Below are positions 1 through 8,504 of a stretch of 41,230 nucleotides of DNA, piece after piece. The notes below the pieces were generated by a model. The model was not told the origin of the DNA, did not search any database, and worked only from the letters and a program-made list of their open reading frames with translations. A program made the position numbers and the translations under genes. The DNA comes from Desulfobacterales bacterium. Lineage in GTDB: Bacteria; Desulfobacterota; Desulfobacteria; Desulfobacterales; UBA11574. Position 1 is the stretch's first letter, and each line of letters starts with the position of its first letter. The stretch is taken from assembly GCA_030145345.1 (NCBI GenBank), contig JAQYVT010000017.1, forward strand, positions 1 through 41,230. Direction: 5' to 3'.

Positions 1-717
1 TTCTTCGTCATCGATATTCACGATTTCATCCAGAAGATTCTTTTCGAATATTTCCGGACGATAGGCCTCTTTCATGTTTTTCAGCCCCTGGATTTTGTGC
101 CCCAGATACGGCTCGACCCCCACGATGCGGATATCGGGGTTGTATTCTTTCATTCGTCGGGTCAGGCCCATCAGGGTCCCGCTGGTTCCCAGGGTGGCGA
201 CGACCATAGAGACCTTTCCGTCGGTCTGCTCCCAGATCTCCGGGGCTGTTCCGTGATAGTGGGCCTGCCAGTTGGCCGGGTTGTTGAATTGATCGGCCAT
301 GAAATAGGTGTCGGGATTCTCGCGGGCCAGACGATAGACTTCTTCGATGGCGCCGTCGGTTCCCAGATGTCCGGGGGTCAGTAAAATCTCCGCCCCCCGT
401 GCTTTCAGAATTTTCTGGCGTTCCACGCTGGCGGCCTCGGACATGGTCAATAGAAGCTTGTACCCCTTTACCGCGCACACCAGTGCCAGTCCGATGCCCG
501 TGTTTCCGCTGGTGGCCTCGATGACCGTTTTGTCGGGGGTCAGTTCCCCGGATTTTTCGCCGTTTTCGATCATGAACAGTGCGGCCCTGTCCTTGATGGA
601 ACCGCCCGGGTTAACATACTCGAGCTTTGCAAGGATTTTTACTCGGGGATTCGGGTTGAGGTTTTTTATTTCAACCAGCGGCGTATTCCCAATTTTGTCA
701 AGAATGGAGAAACTCAT
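1..717 (-). CDS. Cysteine synthase family PLP enzyme (3' end outside window)
   Basis: The ATG is at 717 and the frame stays open to base 1, so 239 residues of the N-terminal part are visible and the C-terminus is missing. The family (CysK/CysM/cystathionine beta-synthase fold) makes cysteine from an activated serine and sulfide using PLP. Visible signatures are the N-terminal IGNTPLV, the PLP lysine in NPGGSIKDRAA (residue 43), the TSGNTG substrate loop, and a glycine-rich phosphate-binding loop written GTSGTLMG instead of the commoner GTGGT. The last visible residues (NIDDEE) could lead into a regulatory or CBS domain, but this cannot be seen. The 5' leader carries a hairpin motif (768–800) that also occurs upstream of the DUF1844 gene. 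CysK, CysM and CBS-like members cannot be told apart from this fragment. Confidence 0.9.
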   Translation of the reverse strand, partial: MSFSILDKIGNTPLVEIKNLNPNPRVKILAKLEYVNPGGSIKDRAALFMIENGEKSGELTPDKTVIEATSGNTGIGLALVCAVKGYKLLLTMSEAASVERQKILKARGAEILLTPGHLGTDGAIEEVYRLARENPDTYFMADQFNNPANWQAHYHGTAPEIWEQTDGKVSMVVATLGTSGTLMGLTRRMKEYNPDIRIVGVEPYLGHKIQGLKNMKEAYRPEIFEKNLLDEIVNIDDEE

Positions 718-767
718 TGTGTCGATATCCGTGTTTTTCAACCGTTCGTTTGAAGCGATACTATTTC

Positions 768-800
768 AGTAATACATCCGGGCTCAGAGGACCCGGCTTT
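768..800 (-). promoter_or_regulatory. Leader hairpin motif, copy 1 (upstream of cysteine synthase)
   Basis: Read on the minus strand, this is a CCGGG…CCCGG hairpin followed by ATG and TTACT, 51 nt upstream of the cysteine synthase start. It matches 37623–37655 (plus strand, upstream of the DUF1844 gene) at about 27 of 33 positions without gaps, and both copies have the same orientation relative to the downstream gene. A second hairpin (CCCCT-TCC-AGGGG, 811–823) lies further upstream in this leader. Function is unknown: a cis-acting RNA element, an operator or a dispersed repeat are all possible. Confidence 0.4.
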
Positions 801-845
801 GGGTTTCCCCTGGAAGGGGATTGTTTTTCCATATATCAAGATATC

Positions 846-1000
846 AAGTGCCTAAAATGAACTAAAATGCCTAAATTGCCTAAAGTTGAGGAAAGCGCTT
901 TCAGCGCAAATCATTTTTTTTAATTAAATTGATCGTGCCAAAGGCACAAACATCAACTTTAGCTCATTTTTAACTTTAGTTCACTTCAAACTTTGGTCTT
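846..1000. repeat. Intergenic TGCCTAAA/CTAAAGT repeat cluster with long stem
   Basis: This fills the spacer between tmk and the cysteine synthase gene; no coding capacity is seen. It holds several TGCCTAAA/GAACTAAA units. The 23-mer at 846–868 recurs at 1684–1706 with one mismatch, and related units occur at 14408–14427. CTAAAGTTGA (880–889) pairs perfectly with TCAACTTTAG (953–962) and encloses two smaller hairpins, GCGCT-TTC-AGCGC and GTGCC-AAA-GGCAC. The latter could act as a weak terminator for tmk, but it lacks a proper T-tract on the minus strand. Confidence 0.6.
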
Positions 1001-1017
1001 TTTCAAGATTAAATAAA

Positions 1018-1659
1018 TTAGGGTATTACATCAATTTCTTCGGACAGTGTTCGGGCAATCTCTTTTCGGACCTGATCCGGTTCTTTGGATGCATCGATGA
1101 TGCGATAACGCTCCGGTTCGAGGCGGGCCATTTCAAGATATCCGGACCGCACCTTTTTGTGAAATGAAAGGGTCTCTTCTTCGAACCGGGTTTCCACCCG
1201 GTCCCGGTCTCCTTCATCGATCTGCTTCCAGGCCCGGGACAGGCCGATCTCCGGGGGGAGATCGAGGAGAAGGGTAAAATCCGGCTTTAGATTTTCAAAT
1301 AACAACCGGTGCAATCGATGGATCAACTCCGTATCGAGCCCCCGTGCATACCCCTGATAGACCACCGTTGCGTCATAATAACGGTCACACACCACGGTTT
1401 TGCCTGCGGATAAAAGAGGAGATATCACCTCGTTGATATGCTGGGACCGGTCAGCCGTATACAAGAGAAGCTCCGTCAAAGGATCCATTTCTTTGCTCGA
1501 AGGATCCAGGAGAATGGCCCGTATCTTTTCCCCGATCCGTGTCCCTCCGGGCTCTCTGGTAATCACGCAGTCATGCCCTTTGTCCTGGAGAAACCTGACG
1601 GCGTGGCTTAAATTGGTGGTCTTCCCCGAGCCTTCTATCCCTTCGAAAGAAATAAACAT
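1018..1659 (-). CDS. tmk: Thymidylate kinase
   Basis: Phosphorylates dTMP to dTDP with ATP, in the cytosol, for DNA precursor synthesis. The 213 residues match the usual bacterial length. Visible features are the P-loop near the N-terminus (FEGIEGSGKTT), the TREPGGT dTMP-binding segment, the DRYYDATVVYQG motif and a lid region rich in charged residues. The ATG at 1659 starts directly after repeat DNA (the TGCCTAAAGT unit lies about 11 nt upstream) and no clear Shine-Dalgarno sequence is visible. The gene stands alone between two repeat-filled spacers. The assignment is secure from motifs. Confidence 0.95.
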   Translation of the reverse strand: MFISFEGIEGSGKTTNLSHAVRFLQDKGHDCVITREPGGTRIGEKIRAILLDPSSKEMDPLTELLLYTADRSQHINEVISPLLSAGKTVVCDRYYDATVVYQGYARGLDTELIHRLHRLLFENLKPDFTLLLDLPPEIGLSRAWKQIDEGDRDRVETRFEEETLSFHKKVRSGYLEMARLEPERYRIIDASKEPDQVRKEIARTLSEEIDVIP

Positions 1660-1670
1660 AACACTATAAA

Positions 1671-1740
1671 TGCCTAAAGTTTGAAGTGCCTAAAATGAGC
1701 TAAAATTATTTTTACCCGGGAACAAATTAGTTCACTTCGC
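1671..1740. repeat. Second TGCCTAAA repeat locus upstream of tmk
   Basis: TGCCTAAAGT at 1671–1680 and the 23-mer at 1684–1706 (AAGTGCCTAAAATG plus AGCTAAAAT) repeat the units seen at 846–889. The repeat abuts the tmk start codon, so it forms the tmk leader. Confidence 0.55.
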
Positions 1741-1747
1741 TCATAAT

Positions 1748-1853
1748 TGGAATGTTGGAATACTGGAATTATGGAATACTGGGTTCTGAGATAATGGAAA
1801 GTTAGGTTATTGTAAAACTCCTAAAATCATCATTCCATCATTCCATTATTCCA
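1748..1853. repeat. 8-bp TGGAAT-type units in inverted arrangement
   Basis: Four direct units begin with TGGAAT at 1748, 1756, 1764 and 1772, exactly 8 bp apart. About 55 bp later, three inverted units (ATTCCA at 1832, 1840 and 1848) keep the same 8-bp period. The two arms could fold into a long imperfect hairpin. No gene is seen in the 1660–1930 spacer. Confidence 0.6.
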
Positions 1854-1930
1854 TGTCCGAGTTAAAAGTATAAGTATAGAAAATACCTTTATTTTCAAAA
1901 AAATTAGAAGTTCCGAGACATTTAATGACG

Positions 1931-2887
1931 TCATTCAGGATCCTTTTTCCCCATGTAAAAATGACGCTCCAGGAGTCTATGGTAAGACGTCCAGGTTTCA
2001 TTGGGATCTTCCGATGCCATGAAATCGCGGATGCCGTTGACCTTGGAATCTATTTCGTCAATGTAATTCAGTAAAACAGCCTCAATGGTTTTGGGGGGCT
2101 CCGGGGAGCCGAACTCCCGGACGCCGTGATGGCTGACGATCATATGCTTTAACAAAAAAATCTGGTCTTCCGGGAAATCTTCGATTCCCGAAAGTTTTTC
2201 GTCGACCATTTTGAGCCCGATCACGATATGGTTGAGCAACCGGCCTTCATCGGTATAGTCGATTTTGATTTGGTATTCAAACTCATCTGTTTTCCCGATA
2301 TCGTGCAGAACGGCCCCTGAAACCAGAAGATCCCTGTCGACGCCGCTGTAATGCCCGGCGACTTTGTCCGCCAGGCTGGCCATGGACAGGGTATGTTCCA
2401 GGAGTCCGCCGATGTAGGCATGGTGCATTTTTTTGGCTGCGGGTGCTGTTTTAAACTTGCGAACAAATTCTTCGTCTTTCCAGAATGCATCAAAAAGCGT
2501 CTTCAAGTAGGGGGTTGTTAGGGACCCTGTTATCGTCACCAGCCGTTGGAACATGCCGTCGATGTCCCGGGAGGTTGCCGGCAAAAAGTCTGAAGGATCC
2601 ACCGCCTCCTGGGCGCAGACGGCCATTGCTTTTACAACCAGCTGCAACGTCCCTTTGTATTCACCGACCGTTCCCCGAATAGATACAAAGTCACCGGAGG
2701 TGACATGGGCCGCGATTTGATCCACATTATCCCACACCACGCCCTTTAGGGTTCCGGTTTTATCGGAAAGGGTCACATTTAAAAAATTGTTCCCATCCCT
2801 TTTCTGTGACAGAATCTTTTCGGCCAAAACAAAGATGTCATCCACCACATCACCGGCGTTAATATCCGTTATAAACCGTTTTTTCAT
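1931..2887 (-). CDS. YhaM-like 3'-5' exoribonuclease (OB-fold + HD domain)
   Basis: The N-terminal ~110 residues look like an OB-fold nucleic-acid-binding domain (FLNVTLSDKTGTLKGVVWDN). They are followed by an HD phosphohydrolase-type domain with HHAYIGGLLEHT, the metal-binding pair in VLHDIGK, and later HMIVSHHG. This order is that of the YhaM/CBF1 family of 3'-5' exonucleases acting on RNA and single-stranded DNA. I chose ATG 2887 (318 residues) because GAGG lies 9 nt upstream; an in-frame TTG 15 nt earlier overlaps that ribosome site and is less likely. surE lies just upstream on the same strand (36-nt gap), suggesting co-transcription. Family membership is clear; the exact substrate is inferred. 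Confidence 0.85.
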   Translation of the reverse strand: MKKRFITDINAGDVVDDIFVLAEKILSQKRDGNNFLNVTLSDKTGTLKGVVWDNVDQIAAHVTSGDFVSIRGTVGEYKGTLQLVVKAMAVCAQEAVDPSDFLPATSRDIDGMFQRLVTITGSLTTPYLKTLFDAFWKDEEFVRKFKTAPAAKKMHHAYIGGLLEHTLSMASLADKVAGHYSGVDRDLLVSGAVLHDIGKTDEFEYQIKIDYTDEGRLLNHIVIGLKMVDEKLSGIEDFPEDQIFLLKHMIVSHHGVREFGSPEPPKTIEAVLLNYIDEIDSKVNGIRDFMASEDPNETWTSYHRLLERHFYMGKKDPE

Positions 2888-2923
2888 ATCGTCGAACCTC
2901 AAATCGGAAACAAAAACCCCAAT

Positions 2924-3691
2924 TCAGAAAGAGATCTTATGGATATCCCACTGCTTGAGCTCTTCGAGCATATCGTAATCTGTGGTATCACATTTGATCG
3001 GGGTTATGGTAATAAAATTATCGTCCAGGGCCGTGCAATCGATATCAGGATTGTCAGACGCCAATTGCGGATCGTGTCCGTGCCAGTAATATGTGCGGTT
3101 ACGGGGATCGGTCCTTTTCTCCAAATACTCTTTGTACAGGGCGGTTCCCTGCCGGCTGATCCGAACACCCGCGACCTTGTCCGATGGTATATCCGGTACG
3201 TTTATGTTGAGAATGGTTCCAAAGGGGAGCCCTTTTTCGTAGACGTGTTCTGCGAGGGTTCGCGCAAACGACGCTGCGAAATCGTAGGCGTCATCGGTGC
3301 ATCCCCGTATGGACACCGCAATTGCAGGAACTTTGTATAACGCCGCCTCTTTAGCGGCGGCAACCGTTCCGGAATAGTTGATGTTGACCCCCACATTGGC
3401 ACCCGGGTTAATTCCGGATATCACCATATCCGGTTTTTCGTCGAGGATCTCCATGAGACCGATCTTGACACAATCAACCGGAGTTCCTTCCACAGCATAT
3501 CCCGTGCCGCCGCCGTTGACCTTGATTAAAGCGGTTCGGAGCGGCTGATGCAGCGTGATGCCGTGTCCCACGGCACTCCGTTCACGATCGGGGGCAACCA
3601 CCGTTACCGCGTGCCGGTCATGGAGTTTCCCATACAGCACCCAGAGCCCTTCAGCGTGAATGCCGTCATCGTTGGTTAATAGAATGTTCAT
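2924..3691 (-). CDS. surE: 5'/3'-nucleotidase SurE
   Basis: SurE removes phosphate from nucleoside monophosphates and is linked to stress survival. The 255 residues show the family's conserved blocks: the N-terminal metal-binding LLTNDDGIHAEGL, SAVGHGITLHQPLR, GTPVDCVKIG, SGINPGANVG and YSGTVAAAKEAAL. The start is the ATG at 3691. It is divergent from lptD, sharing a spacer of about 130 bp, and leads into the YhaM-like gene. In many proteobacteria surE sits near pcm/rpoS, but that context is absent here. Confidence 0.95.
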   Translation of the reverse strand: MNILLTNDDGIHAEGLWVLYGKLHDRHAVTVVAPDRERSAVGHGITLHQPLRTALIKVNGGGTGYAVEGTPVDCVKIGLMEILDEKPDMVISGINPGANVGVNINYSGTVAAAKEAALYKVPAIAVSIRGCTDDAYDFAASFARTLAEHVYEKGLPFGTILNINVPDIPSDKVAGVRISRQGTALYKEYLEKRTDPRNRTYYWHGHDPQLASDNPDIDCTALDDNFITITPIKCDTTDYDMLEELKQWDIHKISF

Positions 3692-3821
3692 AAATAATAC
3701 CTGTAGGGTCCAAAGACATTGTGTCCATTTGGCAACTACATCTTGACTTTTTCCACTAAAATGAGATTTATACTTGATATTTCATTCTTATTCAAGATGT
3801 TATTGTTCCGGATCAGGTAAT

Positions 3822-6209
3822 ATGAGCCATTTGCAAAACTCGCGACGTTTGTTCCAGGGGTGTGTGGATGATGACTGCACCGTTTCCACCGGCCCGGATG
3901 CCCCCCGGTTTTCTTCCGCCGTCCATACGGGCCTTAAAACACTATCCGGTTTTTTAAAATCGACCCGAATCTGCAAAACCGCCAACCGATGGGCACTCCT
4001 TCCGTTGATGGTTGTTCTATTTTTCGGCCCTGCGTCGGCCCAGGATACGTCCGGTCTGTTCCAGGACGACACGAACGTTCCCTGGCACATTGTTGCCGAT
4101 GAAATCACCTATGATGATAAAACGAATGTTTATACCGGCAGGGGCAGGGTCGTCATCACCAAAAAAAATAAAAACCTTAGCGCGGATTATGTCCGTTTTG
4201 ACCAGAAAACCATGAAAGTGTCGGCCGACGGCCATGTGGTTATGACCGTTGGAGAGAACATTCTCACAGGCAGCCGTATGGAAATGAATCTGGATGCGGA
4301 AACGGGAACTGTTTACGATGGAACCATATTCCTCCAAGAAAACCATTTTTATATCAAAGGGGATAAAATACAAAAGGTCGGCGAAGATTCATACACGGCG
4401 GACAAAGCCAGCGTTTCATCCTGTGACGGCGATCAACCGGCATGGAAAATCACCGGCAGAAACCTAAAGATTACCGTGGAAGGATACGGTGTTGTAAAAC
4501 ATGCAGCCCTTTGGGCAAAAAAAGTTCCCGTGCTGTATACACCGTACCTTGTATTCCCGGCAAAGCGGGAACGTCAGTCGGGTTTGCTGGCGCCCCAATT
4601 CGGTTATGATGACCGCAAAGGGGCGGTCTATCTTCAGCCCCTTTACTGGGCCATCAACGAGAGTTCGGATGCGACGTTTTACGCGCATTATATGAGCCGT
4701 CGGGGGGCGAAACTGGGCGGAGAATACCGGTATGTGTTGGATGAACAATCCAAAGGAACGCTGATGGTCGATTTTTTAGATGACCGTAAGGTCGATGACG
4801 GTTCTTTCGAATCGAACAAATGGGGGTTTGACGATGATGATGCACTGCGACCCAATTCCGACCGTTACTGGTTTAGGGCAAAGCATGATCAGGCCTTGCC
4901 TGCCGGGTTCTTCGCAAGGCTCGACATAGACTATGTGAGCGATCAGGATTACCTCCGTGAATTCCAGTACGGATACACGGGATTCGACAAAACCCGGGCA
5001 TATTTCAACAAAGTTTTTGGAAGAGAACTCGATGAGTATGACAATCCGGTCCGGCTCAACCGATTCAATGTCAACAGAAACTGGTTCCTTTACAGCCTCA
5101 ATGCCGAACTGCGCTGGTATGATGATGTCATCAACCGTCGTCAATCGGAGACCGACGACACGTTGCAGCAACTGCCGGCCATCACCTTCGACGGTTTAAA
5201 ACAAAAAATCTTAACTTCGCCGTTTTATTTTGATTTGAAATCCGAATACACCTACTTTTACAGTGAAGACGCCCTGCGAGGTCACCGGGGGGATGTTTAT
5301 CCCAGGCTCTATCTTCCGTACCGATTCAGTAACTATTTCTCCCTCGAACCTTCTGTGGGGGTGAGACAGACGGTTTGGCATTTCGATAAAAACGAATACA
5401 GTCCTTCGGACAAAAACATGCTCCACAGAGAAATGTACGATGTAAAGGTCGATCTTTCTTCTGAAATCTTTCACATATTCAACCTCAACGGCGAAGGTGT
5501 CGAACGGATCAAACATACCGTAAAGCCCCAAGTCATCTACGACTACATACCTGAGAAAGATCAGTCTGAATACCCCTTGTTTGACAGTTTGGATCGAATT
5601 GAGAGAAAAAATATGGTTACGTACTCTTTGACCAACACGTTGACATCAAAATCGAAGATACCGACCGCAAACAAAGTTACACACCCCCCGAAGCCCGTCG
5701 GCAATAATCGTTATGAACCGCCGGCCCATACCTACAACCAGTTTTTATGGTTCAAGCTCGAACAAAGTTATGATATCGATAAAGGCAACGAAGACGATCC
5801 AGAGCCGTTTTCGCCGGTTAACATAAAGCTTCAGATTTTTCCGAGAAAATATTTTGCCATAGACGCCGATGCGGATTGGTCCCATTATGACAGCGCCTTC
5901 CGCTCAAGGAATATTGCATTGACCTTTTGGGACCCGCGCGGGGACACCCTGTTCGTTTCCCATCGATATAAAAGGGATACCAGTGAATCCGTCTACACCA
6001 ATCTTCGCTTAAAAGTATCCGACCGCCTTTCGGCGGTGGCCGAATATGAGCGGGACATATTCAACGGCAACGAATTAAGATCCGGCCTCGGATTTTTGTA
6101 CGAAACCCAATGCTGGTCATTATACACCAACTACCTTAAAGAAGGAGATGACCAGAAAATTGGATTTATGATCGAACTTTATGGAATCGGGGGTGTTGGA
6201 TCGAAATAA
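3822..6209 (+). CDS. lptD: LPS-assembly protein LptD (outer membrane)
   Basis: LptD with LptE inserts lipopolysaccharide into the outer leaflet. Visible features are a hydrophobic signal segment (LLPLMVVLFFGPASAQD), a periplasmic OstA/LptA-like domain beginning at VPWHIVADEITYD, and a long beta-barrel ending in GFMIELYGIGG. One cysteine in VSSCDGDQPAWKI and one in ETQCWSLYTNY match the two regions that are disulfide-linked in E. coli LptD, but the C-terminal pair (CC in E. coli) is reduced to a single Cys. The start is uncertain: ATG 3822 (795 residues, weak AGG upstream) puts the signal peptide about 55 residues in. An in-frame TTG at 3774 is longer still, and a GTG further in would shorten the leader. 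Divergent from surE. Confidence 0.92.
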   Translation: MSHLQNSRRLFQGCVDDDCTVSTGPDAPRFSSAVHTGLKTLSGFLKSTRICKTANRWALLPLMVVLFFGPASAQDTSGLFQDDTNVPWHIVADEITYDDKTNVYTGRGRVVITKKNKNLSADYVRFDQKTMKVSADGHVVMTVGENILTGSRMEMNLDAETGTVYDGTIFLQENHFYIKGDKIQKVGEDSYTADKASVSSCDGDQPAWKITGRNLKITVEGYGVVKHAALWAKKVPVLYTPYLVFPAKRERQSGLLAPQFGYDDRKGAVYLQPLYWAINESSDATFYAHYMSRRGAKLGGEYRYVLDEQSKGTLMVDFLDDRKVDDGSFESNKWGFDDDDALRPNSDRYWFRAKHDQALPAGFFARLDIDYVSDQDYLREFQYGYTGFDKTRAYFNKVFGRELDEYDNPVRLNRFNVNRNWFLYSLNAELRWYDDVINRRQSETDDTLQQLPAITFDGLKQKILTSPFYFDLKSEYTYFYSEDALRGHRGDVYPRLYLPYRFSNYFSLEPSVGVRQTVWHFDKNEYSPSDKNMLHREMYDVKVDLSSEIFHIFNLNGEGVERIKHTVKPQVIYDYIPEKDQSEYPLFDSLDRIERKNMVTYSLTNTLTSKSKIPTANKVTHPPKPVGNNRYEPPAHTYNQFLWFKLEQSYDIDKGNEDDPEPFSPVNIKLQIFPRKYFAIDADADWSHYDSAFRSRNIALTFWDPRGDTLFVSHRYKRDTSESVYTNLRLKVSDRLSAVAEYERDIFNGNELRSGLGFLYETQCWSLYTNYLKEGDDQKIGFMIELYGIGGVGSK

Positions 6210-6354
6210 TACCCCTGGACTTATGGAGACAAACAGAATATATCCATTAGTTGCATGCCTAACATGGCGAAATGAGTTTAATGACGATAATGATCTGCAT
6301 TTCCAGACGTTTTCTCTGCTTTGAGGAAATTTAGATGGATATCCCAAAAGACCT

Positions 6355-6876
6355 ATGACCCTAAATAAAATAGATGATTCATGGTATGTCCTGCATACAA
6401 AAAGCAGGTTTGAAAATGTGGTCAACGAAGGCCTGACAAAAAAATCGTTGGAGGTTTTTCTCCCAAAGATCCAGGTGAGAAGCAAACGACGTGACCGCAA
6501 GGTGATGATCCGAGTTCCGCTGTTCCCTGGATACTTGTTTGTAAAAACCAAACTTGAGCCTTATGAACATATTGAAATTGTAAAGACCGTCGGCGCTGTC
6601 CGTTTGGTGGGCAACAAGGACGGTCCCATTCCGGTGCCGTCGGAAACCATCGATTCTTTGAAGATCATCGTTCAAGGGGACGATTCCGTTACGACGGGTT
6701 CCCGATTTAAAAAAGGGGATCGGGTCATCGTTGTCCACGGCCCATTTGCCGGTGTGGTCGGGACGTTCGTACGGCACCGGGGAAAAGGGCGTGTCATCGT
6801 TAATATTGAGGCGCTGGGACAATATGCGGGCGTGAATGTGAATGAAGAGGATATTGAATTGCTGCCTAAAATATGA
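6355..6876 (+). CDS. NusG-family transcription antitermination paralogue (UpxY/RfaH-like)
   Basis: Of 173 residues, the N-terminal NGN domain starts at SWYVLHTKSRFENVV and carries PLFPGYLFVK. The C-terminal KOW motif reads GDRVIVVHGPFAGVVGTFVRH. NusG-family proteins bind RNA polymerase at the clamp helices and suppress pausing. The sequence (VFLPKIQVRSKRRDRK in the NGN domain, no ribosomal-operon context) fits a specialised paralogue of the UpxY/RfaH/LoaP type rather than housekeeping NusG, which normally sits between secE and rplK. Such paralogues usually serve long surface-polysaccharide or metabolite operons; no such operon directly follows. ATG 6355 has only a weak ribosome site. The target is not identifiable here. 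Confidence 0.85.
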   Translation: MTLNKIDDSWYVLHTKSRFENVVNEGLTKKSLEVFLPKIQVRSKRRDRKVMIRVPLFPGYLFVKTKLEPYEHIEIVKTVGAVRLVGNKDGPIPVPSETIDSLKIIVQGDDSVTTGSRFKKGDRVIVVHGPFAGVVGTFVRHRGKGRVIVNIEALGQYAGVNVNEEDIELLPKI

Positions 6877-6999
6877 TCATAACCACTTGACTTGCTATAG
6901 GTTCGCATTTTATAGAATTTGAAATCCAGTTTCCACAATATCGGGGTGTAAAATTTCAAACGATCAAATGACCAAAAGATATTTTCAGAAGGAGGATAT

Positions 7000-7275
7000 A
7001 TGAACAAGTTGGAGCTTATCTCCGCCTTGAAATCCGAAGCGAACATTACCAAAGCAGAGGCAGCAAGGGTGGTAGAGATATTTTTCGATAACATGGCCGA
7101 TGCCATGGCAAAGGGAGAACGTGTTGAAATTAGAGGTTTGTGCAGTTTTTTTGTTAAAGATTACAAAAGCTACACCGGCAGAAATCCGAAAACCGGTGAA
7201 AAGGTGATCATTAAGCCTAAAAAACTACCGTTTTTCAAATCTGGAAAAGAATTGAAAAATCGTGTAAATTATTAG
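7000..7275 (+). CDS. HU/IHF-family DNA-bending protein (IHF-beta-like)
   Basis: The 91 residues match the HU/IHF family length. The N-terminal helices (MNKLELISALKSEANITKAEAARVV) are followed by the GERVEIRGLCSF strand and the DNA-inserting arm GRNPKTGEKV, whose proline intercalates at the bend. The C-terminus LPFFKSGKELKNRVNY resembles IHF-beta more than HU. A strong Shine-Dalgarno sequence (AAGGAGG, 6990–6996) precedes ATG 7000. The stop is 4 nt before holB, so the two are probably co-transcribed. IHF commonly helps sigma-54 activators loop to their promoters, which is relevant to the regulon at 28–33 kb, but no specific link is shown. The HU versus IHF subtype is not settled. Confidence 0.92.
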   Translation: MNKLELISALKSEANITKAEAARVVEIFFDNMADAMAKGERVEIRGLCSFFVKDYKSYTGRNPKTGEKVIIKPKKLPFFKSGKELKNRVNY

Positions 7276-7279
7276 AGTT

Positions 7280-8353
7280 GTGTCTGGCAATGAATCGATA
7301 ATCGGCTTCGAGTCGATAGTAGGTCAAGAACAGCCCATAAGACTTTTAACGACGCTTCTTCAAAACAAGACCATCCCGCATGCCCTTCTTTTTTTGGGTG
7401 CTGACGGTGTGGGCAAAAAGATGACAGCGATGGCGTTCGCGATGGCCTGCAATTGTATGGTCCGGAGGAAGGGCGACCTTTCATCAGATACGAAAATCCG
7501 GGACGACTACCGGTCGATACCGGATCAAACAATCCAAAGGGGACCTGGCGACTGTTGTCCATCGTGTCGGAAAATTAAATCCGGCAGTCATCCGGATGTC
7601 ATTCTGGTTGAACCGTCAGGTCCTTTTATCCGAATTGATCAAATACGAAATCTTTGCAGCACACTTGCCTTGAAACCATACGGGGCAAGGCTGCGAGTGG
7701 TCATAATATCCGATGCCCAGGCCATGAATCCGTCGGCGGGCAACGCCCTTTTGAAGATGCTCGAAGAACCGCCGGACAAAACGGTTCTGATACTTACTGC
7801 CATGCAGACATCGGATCTTCTCCCTACGATCGTTTCACGCTGTCAGCATATCCGGTTTAATCCGATTCCCCGAAAACATTTGGAGGCATTGCTGGTCGAA
7901 AAACGCGGAACGCATCCGGATGATGCAAAGATCATCGCGGCCATGGCAAACGGAAGCGTCTCTAAGGCCTTTTCAATGACCCGCAAAAAGAATCCCATCG
8001 ATTGGATAAACCGGAGGATCTGGTTGATCGATGAGGTTCAATCACTATCCAAGAAACCGATGGCCGCGCGCCTGGCATTTGCTGCAAGGTTGGTCAAGGA
8101 TAAGGAGGCCCTTGGGGACTCTCTGGAGGTACTTAAATCCTGGTTTAGAGATCTTGTTGTCTGGAAATATCATTCCGGGAGAATACTCAACACGGATTTG
8201 GAAAGCAAGATTCAACGGGCGTCCCCAAATATGACCGTGGCTTCGATTCTTTCAAAGATTAACAACATTCACGCTGCCCAGAAAAATATTGAGGCCAACA
8301 CCAATTTGCGGCTTACTTTGGAAGTATTGATAATGCGACTTGCAAAAGTGTGA
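7280..8353 (+). CDS. holB: DNA polymerase III delta' subunit (clamp-loader)
   Basis: A 357-residue AAA+ clamp-loader subunit that, with DnaX and HolA, loads the beta clamp onto DNA. Visible features are VGQEQPIRLL at the N-terminus, a degenerate P-loop (GADGVGKK), cysteines arranged as a probable zinc site (CNC … CCPSC), the NALLKMLEEPP block and the SRC motif in IVSRCQHIRF. The start is GTG 7280, only 4 nt after the HU/IHF stop; no in-frame ATG lies nearby and the Shine-Dalgarno is weak, so translational coupling is likely. It is followed by the PSP1 gene and metG, a gene order conserved across several bacterial phyla. Confidence 0.92.
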   Translation: MSGNESIIGFESIVGQEQPIRLLTTLLQNKTIPHALLFLGADGVGKKMTAMAFAMACNCMVRRKGDLSSDTKIRDDYRSIPDQTIQRGPGDCCPSCRKIKSGSHPDVILVEPSGPFIRIDQIRNLCSTLALKPYGARLRVVIISDAQAMNPSAGNALLKMLEEPPDKTVLILTAMQTSDLLPTIVSRCQHIRFNPIPRKHLEALLVEKRGTHPDDAKIIAAMANGSVSKAFSMTRKKNPIDWINRRIWLIDEVQSLSKKPMAARLAFAARLVKDKEALGDSLEVLKSWFRDLVVWKYHSGRILNTDLESKIQRASPNMTVASILSKINNIHAAQKNIEANTNLRLTLEVLIMRLAKV

Positions 8354-8504
8354 TCCACACGCTAAAGGATGCCAAAGCAGGATCATATGGGATTTTAGCC
8401 GTTCCCTTACAAGATCCTGCACGCTTTCTTGGGAAAGTTTCATAAAATCGTAACAGGGTTTTATTTTAAAGCGCTGAACCCTTAGAAAAAAAAGAATTTA
8501 ATAT

